Positions 25,097 through 31,563 of a stretch of DNA of 33,139 bases are shown here, piece after piece (within the stretch, counting starts at the first letter, position 1; the number at the start of each line of letters is the position of its first letter). Under the pieces are notes generated by a model. That model was not told the origin of the DNA, did not search any database, and saw only the letters and a program-made list of their open reading frames with translations. This DNA is from Candidatus Bipolaricaulota bacterium (lineage in GTDB: Bacteria > Bipolaricaulota > Bipolaricaulia > RBG-16-55-9). Position numbers and translations under genes: made by a program. The DNA lies in contig JALSGO010000011.1 of the NCBI GenBank assembly GCA_026982655.1, positions 1 to 33,139 of the forward strand, written 5' to 3'.

Positions 25097-26806
25097 ATGG
25101 TCCGTGAGGTCGTGGGGGTTTTTGCATCGAAGTGGGTTGTGGGGGGCCTGTTGGTCCTCACGCTGTCCGGGATGTTCCTCTCCCTGACCCGCCCCGACCT
25201 CCTACCGCCCGTGCAGTTCTTCCCGGTCCCATGGTTCGGGGGCGGGGTGTGGTACACTCGACTCCTCTGGATGCTCTTGGCCGTCAGCCTCTTGGCCCTT
25301 GCCCTCCGCAGCCTGCCGGGGGCTCTCCGCAGCGTGCAGGAGAACGGTCTGCTCGGCGCCCTGTATCGGTTCTTCACCTCGATCCGCTTGGCCGTGGTGC
25401 TCATCGCGCTCCTGGTGCTCTTGGGACTGATCAGCACGCTGGTGCCCCAGCTCGCCCTCAACCGACGGATCGACTTGATCGCCCGCTATGGCCAAGAGAA
25501 CTTCGATCTACTCTACGAGCTGGGGATTTTTACCATCTTCAGCACGTGGTATAGCTACGTGATCACAGCCCTCTTCGTGATCAACTTGAGCGCTTGTACG
25601 ATCAAGCGTTTGCGCGCTTCCATCCGATACGCCCGCACGCCCATGACCCCCAAGCGCCCGGATGCCCTACGACGGATGCCCCACTACGCGGAGTTGATCC
25701 TCTCGTCGACGCCGACGCCGACGGCAGGGGGCTCCTCCGCGTCGCTGCAGGAGCACGTCATGGGGGTACTTCGCCGGAGGCGCTTCCGCATCCGGAAGGA
25801 AGGCAACCAGATCCTGGCGGAGAAGTGGCGCTCGGAGCGCTTTGCCATCGACATCTTCCACATCAGCATGCTGGTGACGATTGCCGGCCTGCTCATCACC
25901 GACCTCTTCGGGTACAACTACCTGACCGTTCAATACGAAGGCAGCGTCTTTTCCGTGCCGGGGCGGGACTTCCAGGTTCGGGTAGACGCGCTCTGGAGCG
26001 AGAACTATCCCGGAACGGAACGGGTGATGGACTGGAAGACTCGCCTGACCATCCTCGAGGAGGGGCGCGAGGTGGAGACGGCGACCATTGAGGTCAACCA
26101 CCCCTACACCTACCAGGGGATCAGCTTCTACCAAGCCGCCATGGGGGAGGACTGGCTGGGGAAAGCTCGCGTCGTAGTCCGAGTGGTCCGCGCCGACGAC
26201 GGGGCCGACCTGGGAGAGTATCGGGTGATGGTGGGAGAGAGCTTCCTGGTGCGCGACGCGGGCCTCCAAGTTCGGTTCGTCGCCTTCCTGCCCGACTTCG
26301 CCCTCGCGGACGGAATCCCCTACAGCAAGACCCTCAAGTTGCTCAACCCGGCCGCCTTCTTCGAGGTCTACGACGTCGAGAGCGGAGAGCTCCTGTTCCG
26401 CACGTGGTCGTTCTCCCAGCTCCCCGAGATGCAGCTGGTCGTGGACAACCCCTATCGGTTCTTCTTGGAGGGGATGACGGCATGGGAGTTCACGGGCATC
26501 GAGGTGAGTTGGGACCCCGGCCTACCCATCGCCTATGGGGGGTTTGCCCTCATGACCCTGATGACCTTGGCGTACGTCTTCCTGCGCCATCAGATGATCT
26601 GGGTCCACCTCGATGAGGAGGGAGGCCGGCTGTGGGTGGGGGGACGGGCCCGCAAGGGGGATCTCTCCACCGTCTTTCAGCGTATCGTAGACGACCTTTG
26701 TGCCCACCCCTCCATCCGCAGGGCGGACCCGGACCTCCCTGCCTCTGAGGTGCAATTCCAAGAGAGGGCAACCCCCTCTCGCGAGCAAGAGGTAGTACAG
26801 ATGTAA
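25097..26806 (+). CDS. resB: ResB/Ccs1 cytochrome c biogenesis protein
   Basis: This 569-residue integral membrane protein belongs to system II cytochrome c maturation and handles apocytochrome and haem together with CcsA. The usual layout is visible. An N-terminal membrane segment and a second one (about 45-75) precede FFTSIRLAVVLIALLVLLGLISTLVPQ and SYVITALFVINLSACTIKRL. A membrane segment FAIDIFHISMLVTIAGLLITDLFGY leads into a large extracytoplasmic beta domain (about 280-475). A last helix, YGGFALMTLMTLAYVFLRHQMIWVHL, is followed by a short cytoplasmic tail. The typical YQGISFYQA motif is present. No SD. It is followed by ccsA after 15 nt. Confidence 0.93.
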   Translation: MVREVVGVFASKWVVGGLLVLTLSGMFLSLTRPDLLPPVQFFPVPWFGGGVWYTRLLWMLLAVSLLALALRSLPGALRSVQENGLLGALYRFFTSIRLAVVLIALLVLLGLISTLVPQLALNRRIDLIARYGQENFDLLYELGIFTIFSTWYSYVITALFVINLSACTIKRLRASIRYARTPMTPKRPDALRRMPHYAELILSSTPTPTAGGSSASLQEHVMGVLRRRRFRIRKEGNQILAEKWRSERFAIDIFHISMLVTIAGLLITDLFGYNYLTVQYEGSVFSVPGRDFQVRVDALWSENYPGTERVMDWKTRLTILEEGREVETATIEVNHPYTYQGISFYQAAMGEDWLGKARVVVRVVRADDGADLGEYRVMVGESFLVRDAGLQVRFVAFLPDFALADGIPYSKTLKLLNPAAFFEVYDVESGELLFRTWSFSQLPEMQLVVDNPYRFFLEGMTAWEFTGIEVSWDPGLPIAYGGFALMTLMTLAYVFLRHQMIWVHLDEEGGRLWVGGRARKGDLSTVFQRIVDDLCAHPSIRRADPDLPASEVQFQERATPSREQEVVQM

Positions 26807-26821
26807 GGAGGGACCCATTCC

Positions 26822-27787
26822 ATGAGTGTATGGAGCGACAGCACGTTTTACTTCTTCCTGAGCACGCCGGCCTACTTCCTGGCGATGTTCTTCTATCTGC
26901 TGGCGATCGCGTTTCCAGCGAGGCCTGCTCCCCCTGTGAGGAACTCCGGCGATCGCAGGCCCTCTTCGGGCTTGAGCGTACTGGGAATCGCGGCGGTTCC
27001 CGCAGCTCCCCCGCACCCACGGGAGGGGGAAGGAGCCTCGAAGTTCTCCTGGTACGCCCTGGCGCGGGGGAGCCTGTGGATTGGGGTGATCCTCTCCACG
27101 GCGGGGATCGTGCTGCGCACCTTCGAGCTGGGCCACGCCTCGAACTGGGCGATCACCGTGTTCCTGCCCGTGACCACTACCTACGAGACGCTCACGTTCA
27201 TGGCCTGGATCATCCCCCTGGCCTATCTCTTCCTGGAGCGGCGCTATCGCTTCCCTGGGGTGGGGGCGATCGTGACCGGGATCGCCTTCGCCATGCTGGC
27301 GGCGGCGGCCTCTCCGGTGATCGCGCCGCGGGCCGTGGCCCCCGTCGTCCCCGCGCTCCAGAGCTACTGGCTCGTGATCCACGTCATCTTCCTGATGATC
27401 GGAATCGCGCTCTTCACCACAGGGTTTGGGGCCAGCGTGCTCTACCTCTGGAAGCGCCGCCGGGGGGGGAACCCGGAGCTGCTCCAGAAGATCGAAGAGC
27501 TGGCTTACAAGGCCAACGCCCTCGGGTTCCCCTTCTACGGCATCGGAGGACTGATCTTCGGCTCGATCTGGGCTAAGGAAGCCTGGGGACGCTACTGGGA
27601 GTGGGACCCCAAGGAGACCGCGATGCTCATCGCTTGGCTCGCCTATGCCCTCTACCTCCACGCGCGGCTCTTCCTCGGCCCGCGGGACGTGCGGGTGTCT
27701 TGGCTCTCCATTGCGGCCTATATCGTCGTGCTCTACACCTGGATCGGGATCAACTATTTCGTAGCCAGCCTGCACAGCTTTACGTGA
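26822..27787 (+). CDS. ccsA: CcsA/CcsB-type cytochrome c haem lyase subunit
   Basis: This 321-residue polytopic membrane protein has about eight hydrophobic segments. The haem-handling tryptophan-rich motif is WAKEAWGRYWEWDPKET (250-266). Candidate haem-ligand histidines are His105 (ELGHASN), His187 (LVIHVIF) and His280 (LYLHARL). It presents haem on the outer face for attachment to CxxCH cytochromes. AAGGAGG lies 10 nt before the ATG. It forms a two-gene unit with resB; no cytochrome or thiol-disulfide partner is in the window. Residues 33-75 form an unusually long Pro-rich loop after the first helix. Confidence 0.93.
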   Translation: MSVWSDSTFYFFLSTPAYFLAMFFYLLAIAFPARPAPPVRNSGDRRPSSGLSVLGIAAVPAAPPHPREGEGASKFSWYALARGSLWIGVILSTAGIVLRTFELGHASNWAITVFLPVTTTYETLTFMAWIIPLAYLFLERRYRFPGVGAIVTGIAFAMLAAAASPVIAPRAVAPVVPALQSYWLVIHVIFLMIGIALFTTGFGASVLYLWKRRRGGNPELLQKIEELAYKANALGFPFYGIGGLIFGSIWAKEAWGRYWEWDPKETAMLIAWLAYALYLHARLFLGPRDVRVSWLSIAAYIVVLYTWIGINYFVASLHSFT

Positions 27788-27827
27788 GTCCTTCAAACCG
27801 CAAAGGAAAAAGGAAAGAGAAAGAGGG

Positions 27828-27852
27828 AAGGGCGGCCCTTGGGGCCGCCCTT
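27828..27852. terminator. Strong GC hairpin, probable terminator between ccsA and cca
   Basis: The arms AAGGGCGGCCC and GGGCCGCCCTT are perfect 11-bp complements around a TTG loop. On the minus strand the hairpin is followed by a pyrimidine-rich tract with a run of five T, which fits termination of the cca transcript. On the plus strand it lies 41 nt after ccsA but has no T tract. Confidence 0.6.
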
Positions 27853-27875
27853 GGAGGTGAGAGGGTTTGCAACCA

Positions 27876-27894
27876 CTTGGCTCGGAGAGCCAAG
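27876..27894. other. Second perfect hairpin followed by an SD without an ORF
   Basis: CTTGGCTC and GAGCCAAG pair around GGA. On the plus strand AAGGAGGTGAT follows at 27897-27907, but only a six-codon frame (GTG to TAG) could use it. The remainder of the 204-bp gap 27788-27991 has no gene that I can support. Confidence 0.5.
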
Positions 27895-27991
27895 CCCAAG
27901 GAGGTGATACCGCTCCCACTATAGTCGAAGGGCCGACCGGAATCTGTGATTTCGGGCACAGTGGCGACGGACAACCCGCGTTCCGAGAGGG

Positions 27992-29446
27992 TCAGGCCTC
28001 CTCGGAGCGAAGGAGTTTGTGCACATAGCGAAGAGCTTCCTCCCGACTGCGCAGCTCCCCGGCGTAGATCTTATCGTAGATCCTCTCCAACAGCTCCCCG
28101 ATCCGGGGTCCCGGAGGCACCCCCAGCGCGAGGAGGTCGTGCCCGTCGATGAGCCTGCGGGCCTCCGTCAAGCGTTCCAGCTCTTGGAGGTCGATCAGCA
28201 GCCGCGGGAGGAGCTCGATCACGGGGAGCCAGCCCCGGGAGCGCATCGCGCTCGCCTGGCAGTCTGCGATCATGAGCTGCACCAGCTTCGCGAACCACGG
28301 ATACCTCCGACGAAAGTCCTCTATGGGATGCGAGGGGTCCTCACGGGATTTGAGAAAGCGGACCTGCTTGCCCCGCCCCATCTCGGGGAAGTGGCCGATC
28401 CGCTGGTGCTCCTTCACCAGGAAGACGACGAGCTCCGTCTCCGCGTTGCTGAACCGGAGGCGCTTGCAGATCGCTTCTGCCATGCGCGCCCCGATCGCGT
28501 CGTGCCCCGCGGCGTTCTCGCCTTGGTTTTTCTCCAACGCCTCGCGCTTCCCGACGTCGTGGAGGAGCAGAGCCCACTTCACGAGCGGGTCTTCCACGAA
28601 CCCATCCGCGGCCTCCAGGGCCAGGAGGGTATGGACGTACACATCCCCTTCCGGGTGATATTCTTCCGGCTGGGGCACCCCTTGGCAGGCCTTGACCTCA
28701 GGCAAGACGATCTCCAGCAGGCCCAGCTCGTCCAGGAGCCGCACCCCGCGGGCGGAGCGGCGGGTCTTGAGGATCGCCAGCAGCTCGTCGCGGATCCGCT
28801 CGGCGGAGATCAACATAATGCCTCGGCGGTGCCGGCGGATGGCCTCCCGGGTCTCGGGGGCGATCTCGGCGTCGAGCTTGCAGGCGAAGCGCACCGCCCG
28901 CAGCAGCCGCAAATAATCTTCCCGAAACCGCTCGTCGGGGTCGCCGATCGTCCGGAGGATGCGCTTTCGTAGGTCCTCTATGCCTCCTACGAGGTCGACG
29001 ACGGTCCCGTCGGGCCGGGCGGCGAGGCCGTTTACGGTGAAGTCCCGCCGGCGGACGTCTCGGTCGAGGGAGCGGACGAGCTCGACGCGCTGCGGACGGC
29101 GCCCGTCGTACTCCCCCTCGGTGCGGAAGGTGGCGACCTCGTAGAGCCGTCCGTCGGGGGCCTCGATCTTGAGCACCCCGAAGGCCTTTCCCACCTCGAC
29201 GATCCGGCGGTCGGGGAAGAGCGCGCGGATCTCGTCGGGGAAGGCGGAGGTGGCGAAGTCCACCTCTTCGGGGACCCAATCCTCGTCCCCGGCCCACTCG
29301 GCCCAGAGGGCGTCTCGGACCACGCCGCCGATGAGGACGGCCTCGTGGCCCGCCTCGGTGAGCGTTCGGAGGATCTCGCGGGCGAAGGGGTGATGGGCGA
29401 AGATCTTCTCTAGGGGGACACGGGGCGGGTTCGGCGAAGAGCCCAT
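27992..29446 (-). CDS. cca: CCA-adding tRNA nucleotidyltransferase with HD domain
   Basis: The 484-residue product is a class II nucleotidyltransferase of the poly(A) polymerase/CCA-adding family. The N-terminal head has ALIGGVVRDAL (GG motif) and an Asp in EEVDFATSAFPDEI. RRRDFTVNGLA and VDLVGGIEDLRKRILRTIGDPDERFREDYLRLLRAVRFA follow (neck motifs). A C-terminal HD domain is marked by LLHDVGKREALEKN. It would repair or complete tRNA 3' ends; it is needed here at least for tRNA-Ala, which lacks an encoded CCA. The start is taken as ATG 29446, just 7 nt beyond the tRNA-Val remnant; the track start inside that tRNA is rejected. No SD is visible. Confidence 0.92.
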   Translation of the reverse strand: MGSSPNPPRVPLEKIFAHHPFAREILRTLTEAGHEAVLIGGVVRDALWAEWAGDEDWVPEEVDFATSAFPDEIRALFPDRRIVEVGKAFGVLKIEAPDGRLYEVATFRTEGEYDGRRPQRVELVRSLDRDVRRRDFTVNGLAARPDGTVVDLVGGIEDLRKRILRTIGDPDERFREDYLRLLRAVRFACKLDAEIAPETREAIRRHRRGIMLISAERIRDELLAILKTRRSARGVRLLDELGLLEIVLPEVKACQGVPQPEEYHPEGDVYVHTLLALEAADGFVEDPLVKWALLLHDVGKREALEKNQGENAAGHDAIGARMAEAICKRLRFSNAETELVVFLVKEHQRIGHFPEMGRGKQVRFLKSREDPSHPIEDFRRRYPWFAKLVQLMIADCQASAMRSRGWLPVIELLPRLLIDLQELERLTEARRLIDGHDLLALGVPPGPRIGELLERIYDKIYAGELRSREEALRYVHKLLRSEEA

Positions 29447-29452
29447 GAGGGG

Positions 29453-29517
29453 TGGGCGGTGAGGGACTTGAACCCCCGACCTTCTGCACGTCAAGCAGAC
29501 GCTCTGCCAACTGAGCT
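29453..29517 (-). tRNA. tRNA-Val (GAC), truncated: 5' acceptor strand missing
   Basis: The D arm (GCTC/GAGC), anticodon arm (TCTGC/GCAGA, loop TTGACGT, anticodon GAC), variable loop and T arm are intact. The 3' acceptor strand ACCGCCC plus discriminator A is also present. The 5' strand should read GGGCGGT but the flank reads AAATCCC, which cannot pair. Identity to a tRNA-Val ends at about position 9 of the molecule (29517). This is what remains when an element integrates at a tRNA and keeps the intact copy at its far end. CCA is not encoded. It is probably non-functional unless the acceptor is supplied elsewhere. Confidence 0.85.
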
Positions 29518-29652
29518 GGGATTTTTCGCTGAGGAACCGGATTTTAGGCCGTCCCGTCTCCTTGGAGCCTTCCCCAAGTGCGTCTGCTCAAGCTCCCTCC
29601 CTCCCGCGTCACCTCCTTCCAGAAAGCACCCTAGCATAACCCCTATCCCCGG

Positions 29653-29658
29653 TGTCAA
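29653..29658 (-). promoter_or_regulatory. Orphan -35 box reading toward the truncated tRNA
   Basis: A perfect TTGACA lies on the minus strand. Possible -10 boxes are TATGCT (14-bp spacing) or TGCTAG (16 bp). It also has AAGGAGGTGA downstream (near 29610) with a 22-codon frame that I do not consider a gene. The gap 29518-29733 otherwise shows nothing I can name. Confidence 0.3.
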
Positions 29659-29720
29659 GTCCTCCCCGCACCTGGGACGGTGACGGAAGCACTTCCTCTA
29701 CCTTGGGCCTCTTCCCGAGG

Positions 29721-29726
29721 TAAAAT
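29721..29726 (+). promoter_or_regulatory. -10 box of a leaderless gene
   Basis: TAAAAT (5 of 6) ends 7 nt before the ATG at 29734, and no SD exists. This is the spacing of leaderless promoters in Deinococcus-Thermus-type genomes. No strong -35 is visible. Confidence 0.45.
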
Positions 29727-29733
29727 CCTGGGC

Positions 29734-30018
29734 ATGACGCAGAGGGATGAGCTACTCCGGGAAGAGCAACGGGTTAAGCGCCACGTCTCTTATGCCCTGC
29801 AGTCCTACGTGCAGTGGGGCTGGCGTGGGGATTACCAAGAGCTGCGACGGGAACTCACCCAGGAGGCGTGGCTGGGGTTGCTGCTGGGACGGCGAAGAGG
29901 ACAAGACAGCAAGCACGTAGACAACGCCATCCGACGCGCGCTCAATAGGTGGTGGCGCAGGGAACGAGAGTGGCTGGAGCACGTGGAAGTGCGCTCCATC
30001 GATGCGCCGGGCCTTTAG
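29734..30018 (+). CDS. Small helical basic protein, first gene of the accessory region
   Basis: The product has 94 residues with no certain family. It is helical, with Trp and Arg enrichment (SYVQWGWRGDYQELRRELTQEAWLGLLLGRRRG and AIRRALNRWWRREREWLEHVE). The segment LTQEAWLGLLL followed by a basic helix faintly resembles sigma-70 region 2, but the protein is too short to be a sigma factor and I would not call it one. The start is the ATG at 29734 because of the -10 box 7 nt upstream; the track start at 29680 adds 18 unlikely residues. Confidence 0.55.
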   Translation: MTQRDELLREEQRVKRHVSYALQSYVQWGWRGDYQELRRELTQEAWLGLLLGRRRGQDSKHVDNAIRRALNRWWRREREWLEHVEVRSIDAPGL

Positions 30019-30054
30019 CATACCCCCTGGGGGGTGAGAGGGGGAGGCCGGGGA
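30018..30054 (+). repeat. Left copy of an imperfect direct repeat flanking the broken HTH gene
   Basis: GCATACCCCCTGGGG followed by a G-rich tract and GGAGGCCGG resembles the right half of palindrome 4 plus its 3' flank at 30585-30617. It overlaps the end of the 94-residue gene and may be the 3' half of a fifth palindrome copy. Confidence 0.6.
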
Positions 30055-30092
30055 TGCCCTGCGCGCCTAAGATTTTCAGAGGGAGGGGGATC

Positions 30093-30126
30093 TTATCGGA
30101 AACGGCCAAATGGCCGATTTCGATAA
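30093..30126 (+). repeat. Covarying palindrome, copy 1
   Basis: This 34-nt dyad has outer arms TTATCG/CGATAA, an A-T rich connector with one mismatch, inner arms CGGCCA/TGGCCG, and centre AA. It is followed by ACTCCTAGG. In the matching frame it reads NGQMADFDKLLG. Confidence 0.85.
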
Positions 30127-30333
30127 ACTCCTAGGCCAACCCCGGCCTCAACGCTGCCGAATGGGGACGCAGACTGGGCGTCCCCGAACGCACCGTCCAG
30201 CGCTGGGTCTCCCACATCACCGAACGCTGGAGGAGAACACGCGAAGTCCAAGCTTGGCACCTCTACAAGCTGGGTTGGACTCAAAAAGAAATTGGGGAGA
30301 AGTTGGGAGTTGATCAGAGCGTCGTTAGTCGCC

Positions 30334-30367
30334 TTATGCAAAACCGTCAAATGACGGATTTGCATAA
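30334..30367 (+). repeat. Covarying palindrome, copy 2
   Basis: Outer arms TTATGC/GCATAA, connector AAAA/ATTT with one A-A mismatch, inner arms CCGTCA/TGACGG, and centre AA. The inner arms differ from the other three copies on both sides, keeping all six pairs. It encodes NRQMTDLHKLLG in frame. Confidence 0.9.
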
Positions 30368-30444
30368 ACTCCTCGGCTCGGACTGGAACGAGAAGGGTGT
30401 TCAGCAGGAGGCCGAGCGTTTGGGGATCCTTTGGGTTAGTCGCC

Positions 30445-30480
30445 TTGTCCAAAAACGGCCATTTGGCCGAATTTGGACAG
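30445..30480 (+). repeat. Covarying palindrome, copy 3
   Basis: This is a 36-nt copy with outer arms TGTCC/GGACA instead of the ATGC/GCAT type, connector AAAAA/AATTT (one extra A on each side), inner arms CGGCCA/TGGCCG, and centre TT. The left extra A causes the frameshift in the surrounding gene. Confidence 0.9.
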
Positions 30481-30556
30481 CTCCTGGGTTCCGACTGGAA
30501 TGAGAAGGGTGTTCAGCAGGAGGCCGAACGCTTGGGGATCCTTTGGGTTAGTCGCC

Positions 30557-30590
30557 TTATGCAAAACGGCCATTTGGCCGATTTGCATAA
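30557..30590 (+). repeat. Covarying palindrome, copy 4
   Basis: Outer arms TTATGC/GCATAA, connector AAAA/ATTT, inner arms CGGCCA/TGGCCG, and centre TT. It is followed by ACTCCTGGGG, where the 111-bp unit stops and a G-rich flank (30598-30645) begins. Confidence 0.9.
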
Positions 30591-30662
30591 ACTCCTGGGG
30601 GTGAGGGGAGGCCGGAGCCCCGGAGAGAGGCCCCGGCCCCCGGTCAGGTAAGAGGGAAGGGA

Positions 30663-31109
30663 TCAGCCACCGTAAGTACACCTACCGCACCTCATCCCTG
30701 TCATGACGCGCTCATCTGCCGGGCCTCCACACTCCGGGCACCGGAGGACCGGCACCGTCAGCTCAAGCCATCCCCGACGGTCGCAAGCTTGGCAGTCGCA
30801 GAGCTCCCCGTCCAGCAACGTCTTCTTCCAACCTTGGCCTCCGCACTCCCCGCAGGCCACTCTCACTGTCGTCCACTCCCATGTGTCCTTGACTTGGCGC
30901 TCATTGGCCCGTATTTTGGATTTGGCGACGGGAGCCGGGTGGAGGTCCCCGGCCAGGGACGCCCGGCTCTCTGTCGTGCTCTCAGCCCCATTCTGGGAGA
31001 GATCGCGCTCCATCAGCTCCGCCCCGATCGCCGTCCTCAACGCCTCCAGCTCTTGCTCCGTAAGCGTGTTGAGGCTTTCGATTAGACTTTGTGCTTTTGC
31101 ACTGAGCAT
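30663..31109 (-). CDS. Zinc-ribbon protein with four Cys pairs
   Basis: The product is 148 residues. A helical N-terminus (LSAKAQSLIESLNTLTEQELEALRTAIGAELMERDL) is followed by a polar linker and a Cys-rich C-terminus. CGECGGQGWKKT and CDCQACDRRGWLE look like a DnaJ-type CxxCxGxG pair, and CPECGGPADERVMTGMRCGRC is a rubredoxin-like ribbon. Two zinc sites are likely. Such proteins bind nucleic acid or act as adaptors; nothing more specific can be said. The start is ATG 31109 with GGGGGAG 8 nt upstream; the track start at 31145 lacks an SD. It overlaps the SWIM ORF by 128 bp in another frame. Confidence 0.7.
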   Translation of the reverse strand: MLSAKAQSLIESLNTLTEQELEALRTAIGAELMERDLSQNGAESTTESRASLAGDLHPAPVAKSKIRANERQVKDTWEWTTVRVACGECGGQGWKKTLLDGELCDCQACDRRGWLELTVPVLRCPECGGPADERVMTGMRCGRCTYGG

Positions 31110-31362
31110 TTCCGGCTCTCCCCCTTTCGGATTTGACGATTTCAACCGCCAGCATGTGCTTGCACCACTTGATTTCCTTGCCCCTTCTTCGGTAGTCAGG
31201 ACAAGTGCACGTCCCGTTGACCATGTAGAAAGCTCCGTGAGAGCCCTCTACAATCCAATAGTCGTCCGCGCCTTCGATCCGGTGAACTTTACCCGCCCTC
31301 ACGATCTCCTTGGCCTTCTCCAGCCGCCGGTGGGCCGCCTCAATCCGCTGCACAACCGTCAT
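30982..31362 (-). CDS. SWIM zinc-finger protein
   Basis: The product is 126 residues. After a helical start (MTVVQRIEAAHRRLEKAKEIV) come YWIVEGSHGAFYMVNGTCTCPDYRRRGKEIKWCKHMLAVEIVK, a complete SWIM motif (CxCx..CxH). SWIM domains mediate DNA or protein contacts and are common in mobile-element and transposase-linked genes. Homologues normally end soon after CKHMLAV, so the last 50 residues, which lie over the zinc-ribbon gene in another frame, look like read-through. The start is ATG 31362 with a GGAGAGGGGGG stretch upstream; the TTG start in the track is rejected. A strong promoter lies 96 nt upstream. Confidence 0.75.
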   Translation of the reverse strand: MTVVQRIEAAHRRLEKAKEIVRAGKVHRIEGADDYWIVEGSHGAFYMVNGTCTCPDYRRRGKEIKWCKHMLAVEIVKSERGRAGNAQCKSTKSNRKPQHAYGARAGGVEDGDRGGADGARSLPEWG

Positions 31363-31430
31363 CACTGATCCCCCCTCTCCTCTCTCAGTAGCTTGCTTTC
31401 GCTTCGCTTGCTTTCGCCGGTGTTCACTTG

Positions 31431-31445
31431 TCAAAGATCCTTTGA
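31431..31445. promoter_or_regulatory. Palindrome in the SWIM gene leader
   Basis: TCAAAGATCCTTTGA has perfect 6-bp arms around ATC. It lies just downstream of the predicted start site of the SWIM transcript, so it could be an operator or a small hairpin. Confidence 0.5.
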
Positions 31446-31457
31446 TCTTGCACTGTA

Positions 31458-31486
31458 ATCATACCACATGGTGGCATGATTGTCAA
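31458..31486 (-). promoter_or_regulatory. Promoter of the SWIM/zinc-ribbon genes with embedded operator
   Basis: A perfect -35 TTGACA (31481-31486), 17 bp and -10 TATGAT (31458-31463) are on the minus strand. The block 31458-31480 is a near-perfect dyad, ATCATACCAC and GTGGCATGAT (9 of 10 pairs) around ATG, covering the -10 and spacer. Confidence 0.8.
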
Positions 31487-31546
31487 GGGGGTAACGCCGG
31501 GTAAATGAAGGGACATTCGTCACCAGAAAAAGTGGCTTACCGACAC

Positions 31547-31563
31547 TGCAAGTCTAACTTGCA
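31547..31563. promoter_or_regulatory. Palindromic operator over the -35 of the three-gene cluster
   Basis: TGCAAGTCTAACTTGCA has perfect 7-bp arms; outer TTACC and GGTAA extend the symmetry. It overlaps the -35 TTGCAA. The half-site TGCAAGT recurs at the start of the XRE regulator gene (32903-32909). Confidence 0.65.

Larger units (their letters stand above)
30324..30590 (+). repeat. Tandem 111/112-bp direct repeat, two full units plus one partial
   Basis: The units begin at GTTAGTCGCCTT (30324, 30435 and 30547). The first is 111 bp, exactly 37 codons; the second is 112 bp; the third is cut after its palindrome. Sequence outside the palindromes (for example GAGAAGGGTGTTCAGCAGGA) is almost unchanged, so the duplication is recent, while the palindromes differ. 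Confidence 0.92.
30135..30651 (+). pseudogene. Broken HTH gene with internal tandem duplication (methyltransferase N-terminus-like)
   Basis: One frame reads from 30135 through an HTH region (NPGLNAAEWGRRLGVPERTVQRWV and LGWTQKEIGEKLGVDQSVVSRLMQN), then DLHKLLGSDWNEKGVQQEAERLGILW, and re-enters VSRL. The 37-residue segment starting VSRL recurs. At 30451-30455 an A5 run carries one extra base relative to the other copies, so frame 0 ends at 30503, while the repeated peptide continues in the next frame to TAA at 30651. There is no in-frame ATG or GTG before the HTH, and a stop (30132-30134) precedes it. From memory the HTH plus the following linker resembles the N-terminus of ParB/HTH-type DNA methyltransferases of thermophiles; the catalytic domain is absent. 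It could instead be expressed by frameshifting. Confidence 0.6.

Noticed and set aside
26522-27919. 465-residue minus-strand ORF opposite ccsA
   Set aside because: It is an antisense shadow. The plus frame has the complete CcsA tryptophan motif and membrane segments.
29459-29683. Plus ORF starting MRDLNPRPSARQADALPTEL
   Set aside because: This is the well-known spurious translation of the antisense strand of a tRNA gene; the sequence is the tRNA-Val remnant. The ORF at 24765-24965 is the same artefact over tRNA-Ala and tRNA-Ile.
29734-30018. Sigma factor call for the 94-residue protein
   Set aside because: Only a short LTQEAWLGLLL-like stretch is reminiscent of region 2. There is no region 4, and the length is too small.
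30093-30590. CRISPR array as an explanation for the spaced palindromes
   Set aside because: The spacing is 111-112 bp with near-identical sequence between the palindromes. CRISPR would have identical repeats and different spacers of 30-40 bp. No cas genes are visible.
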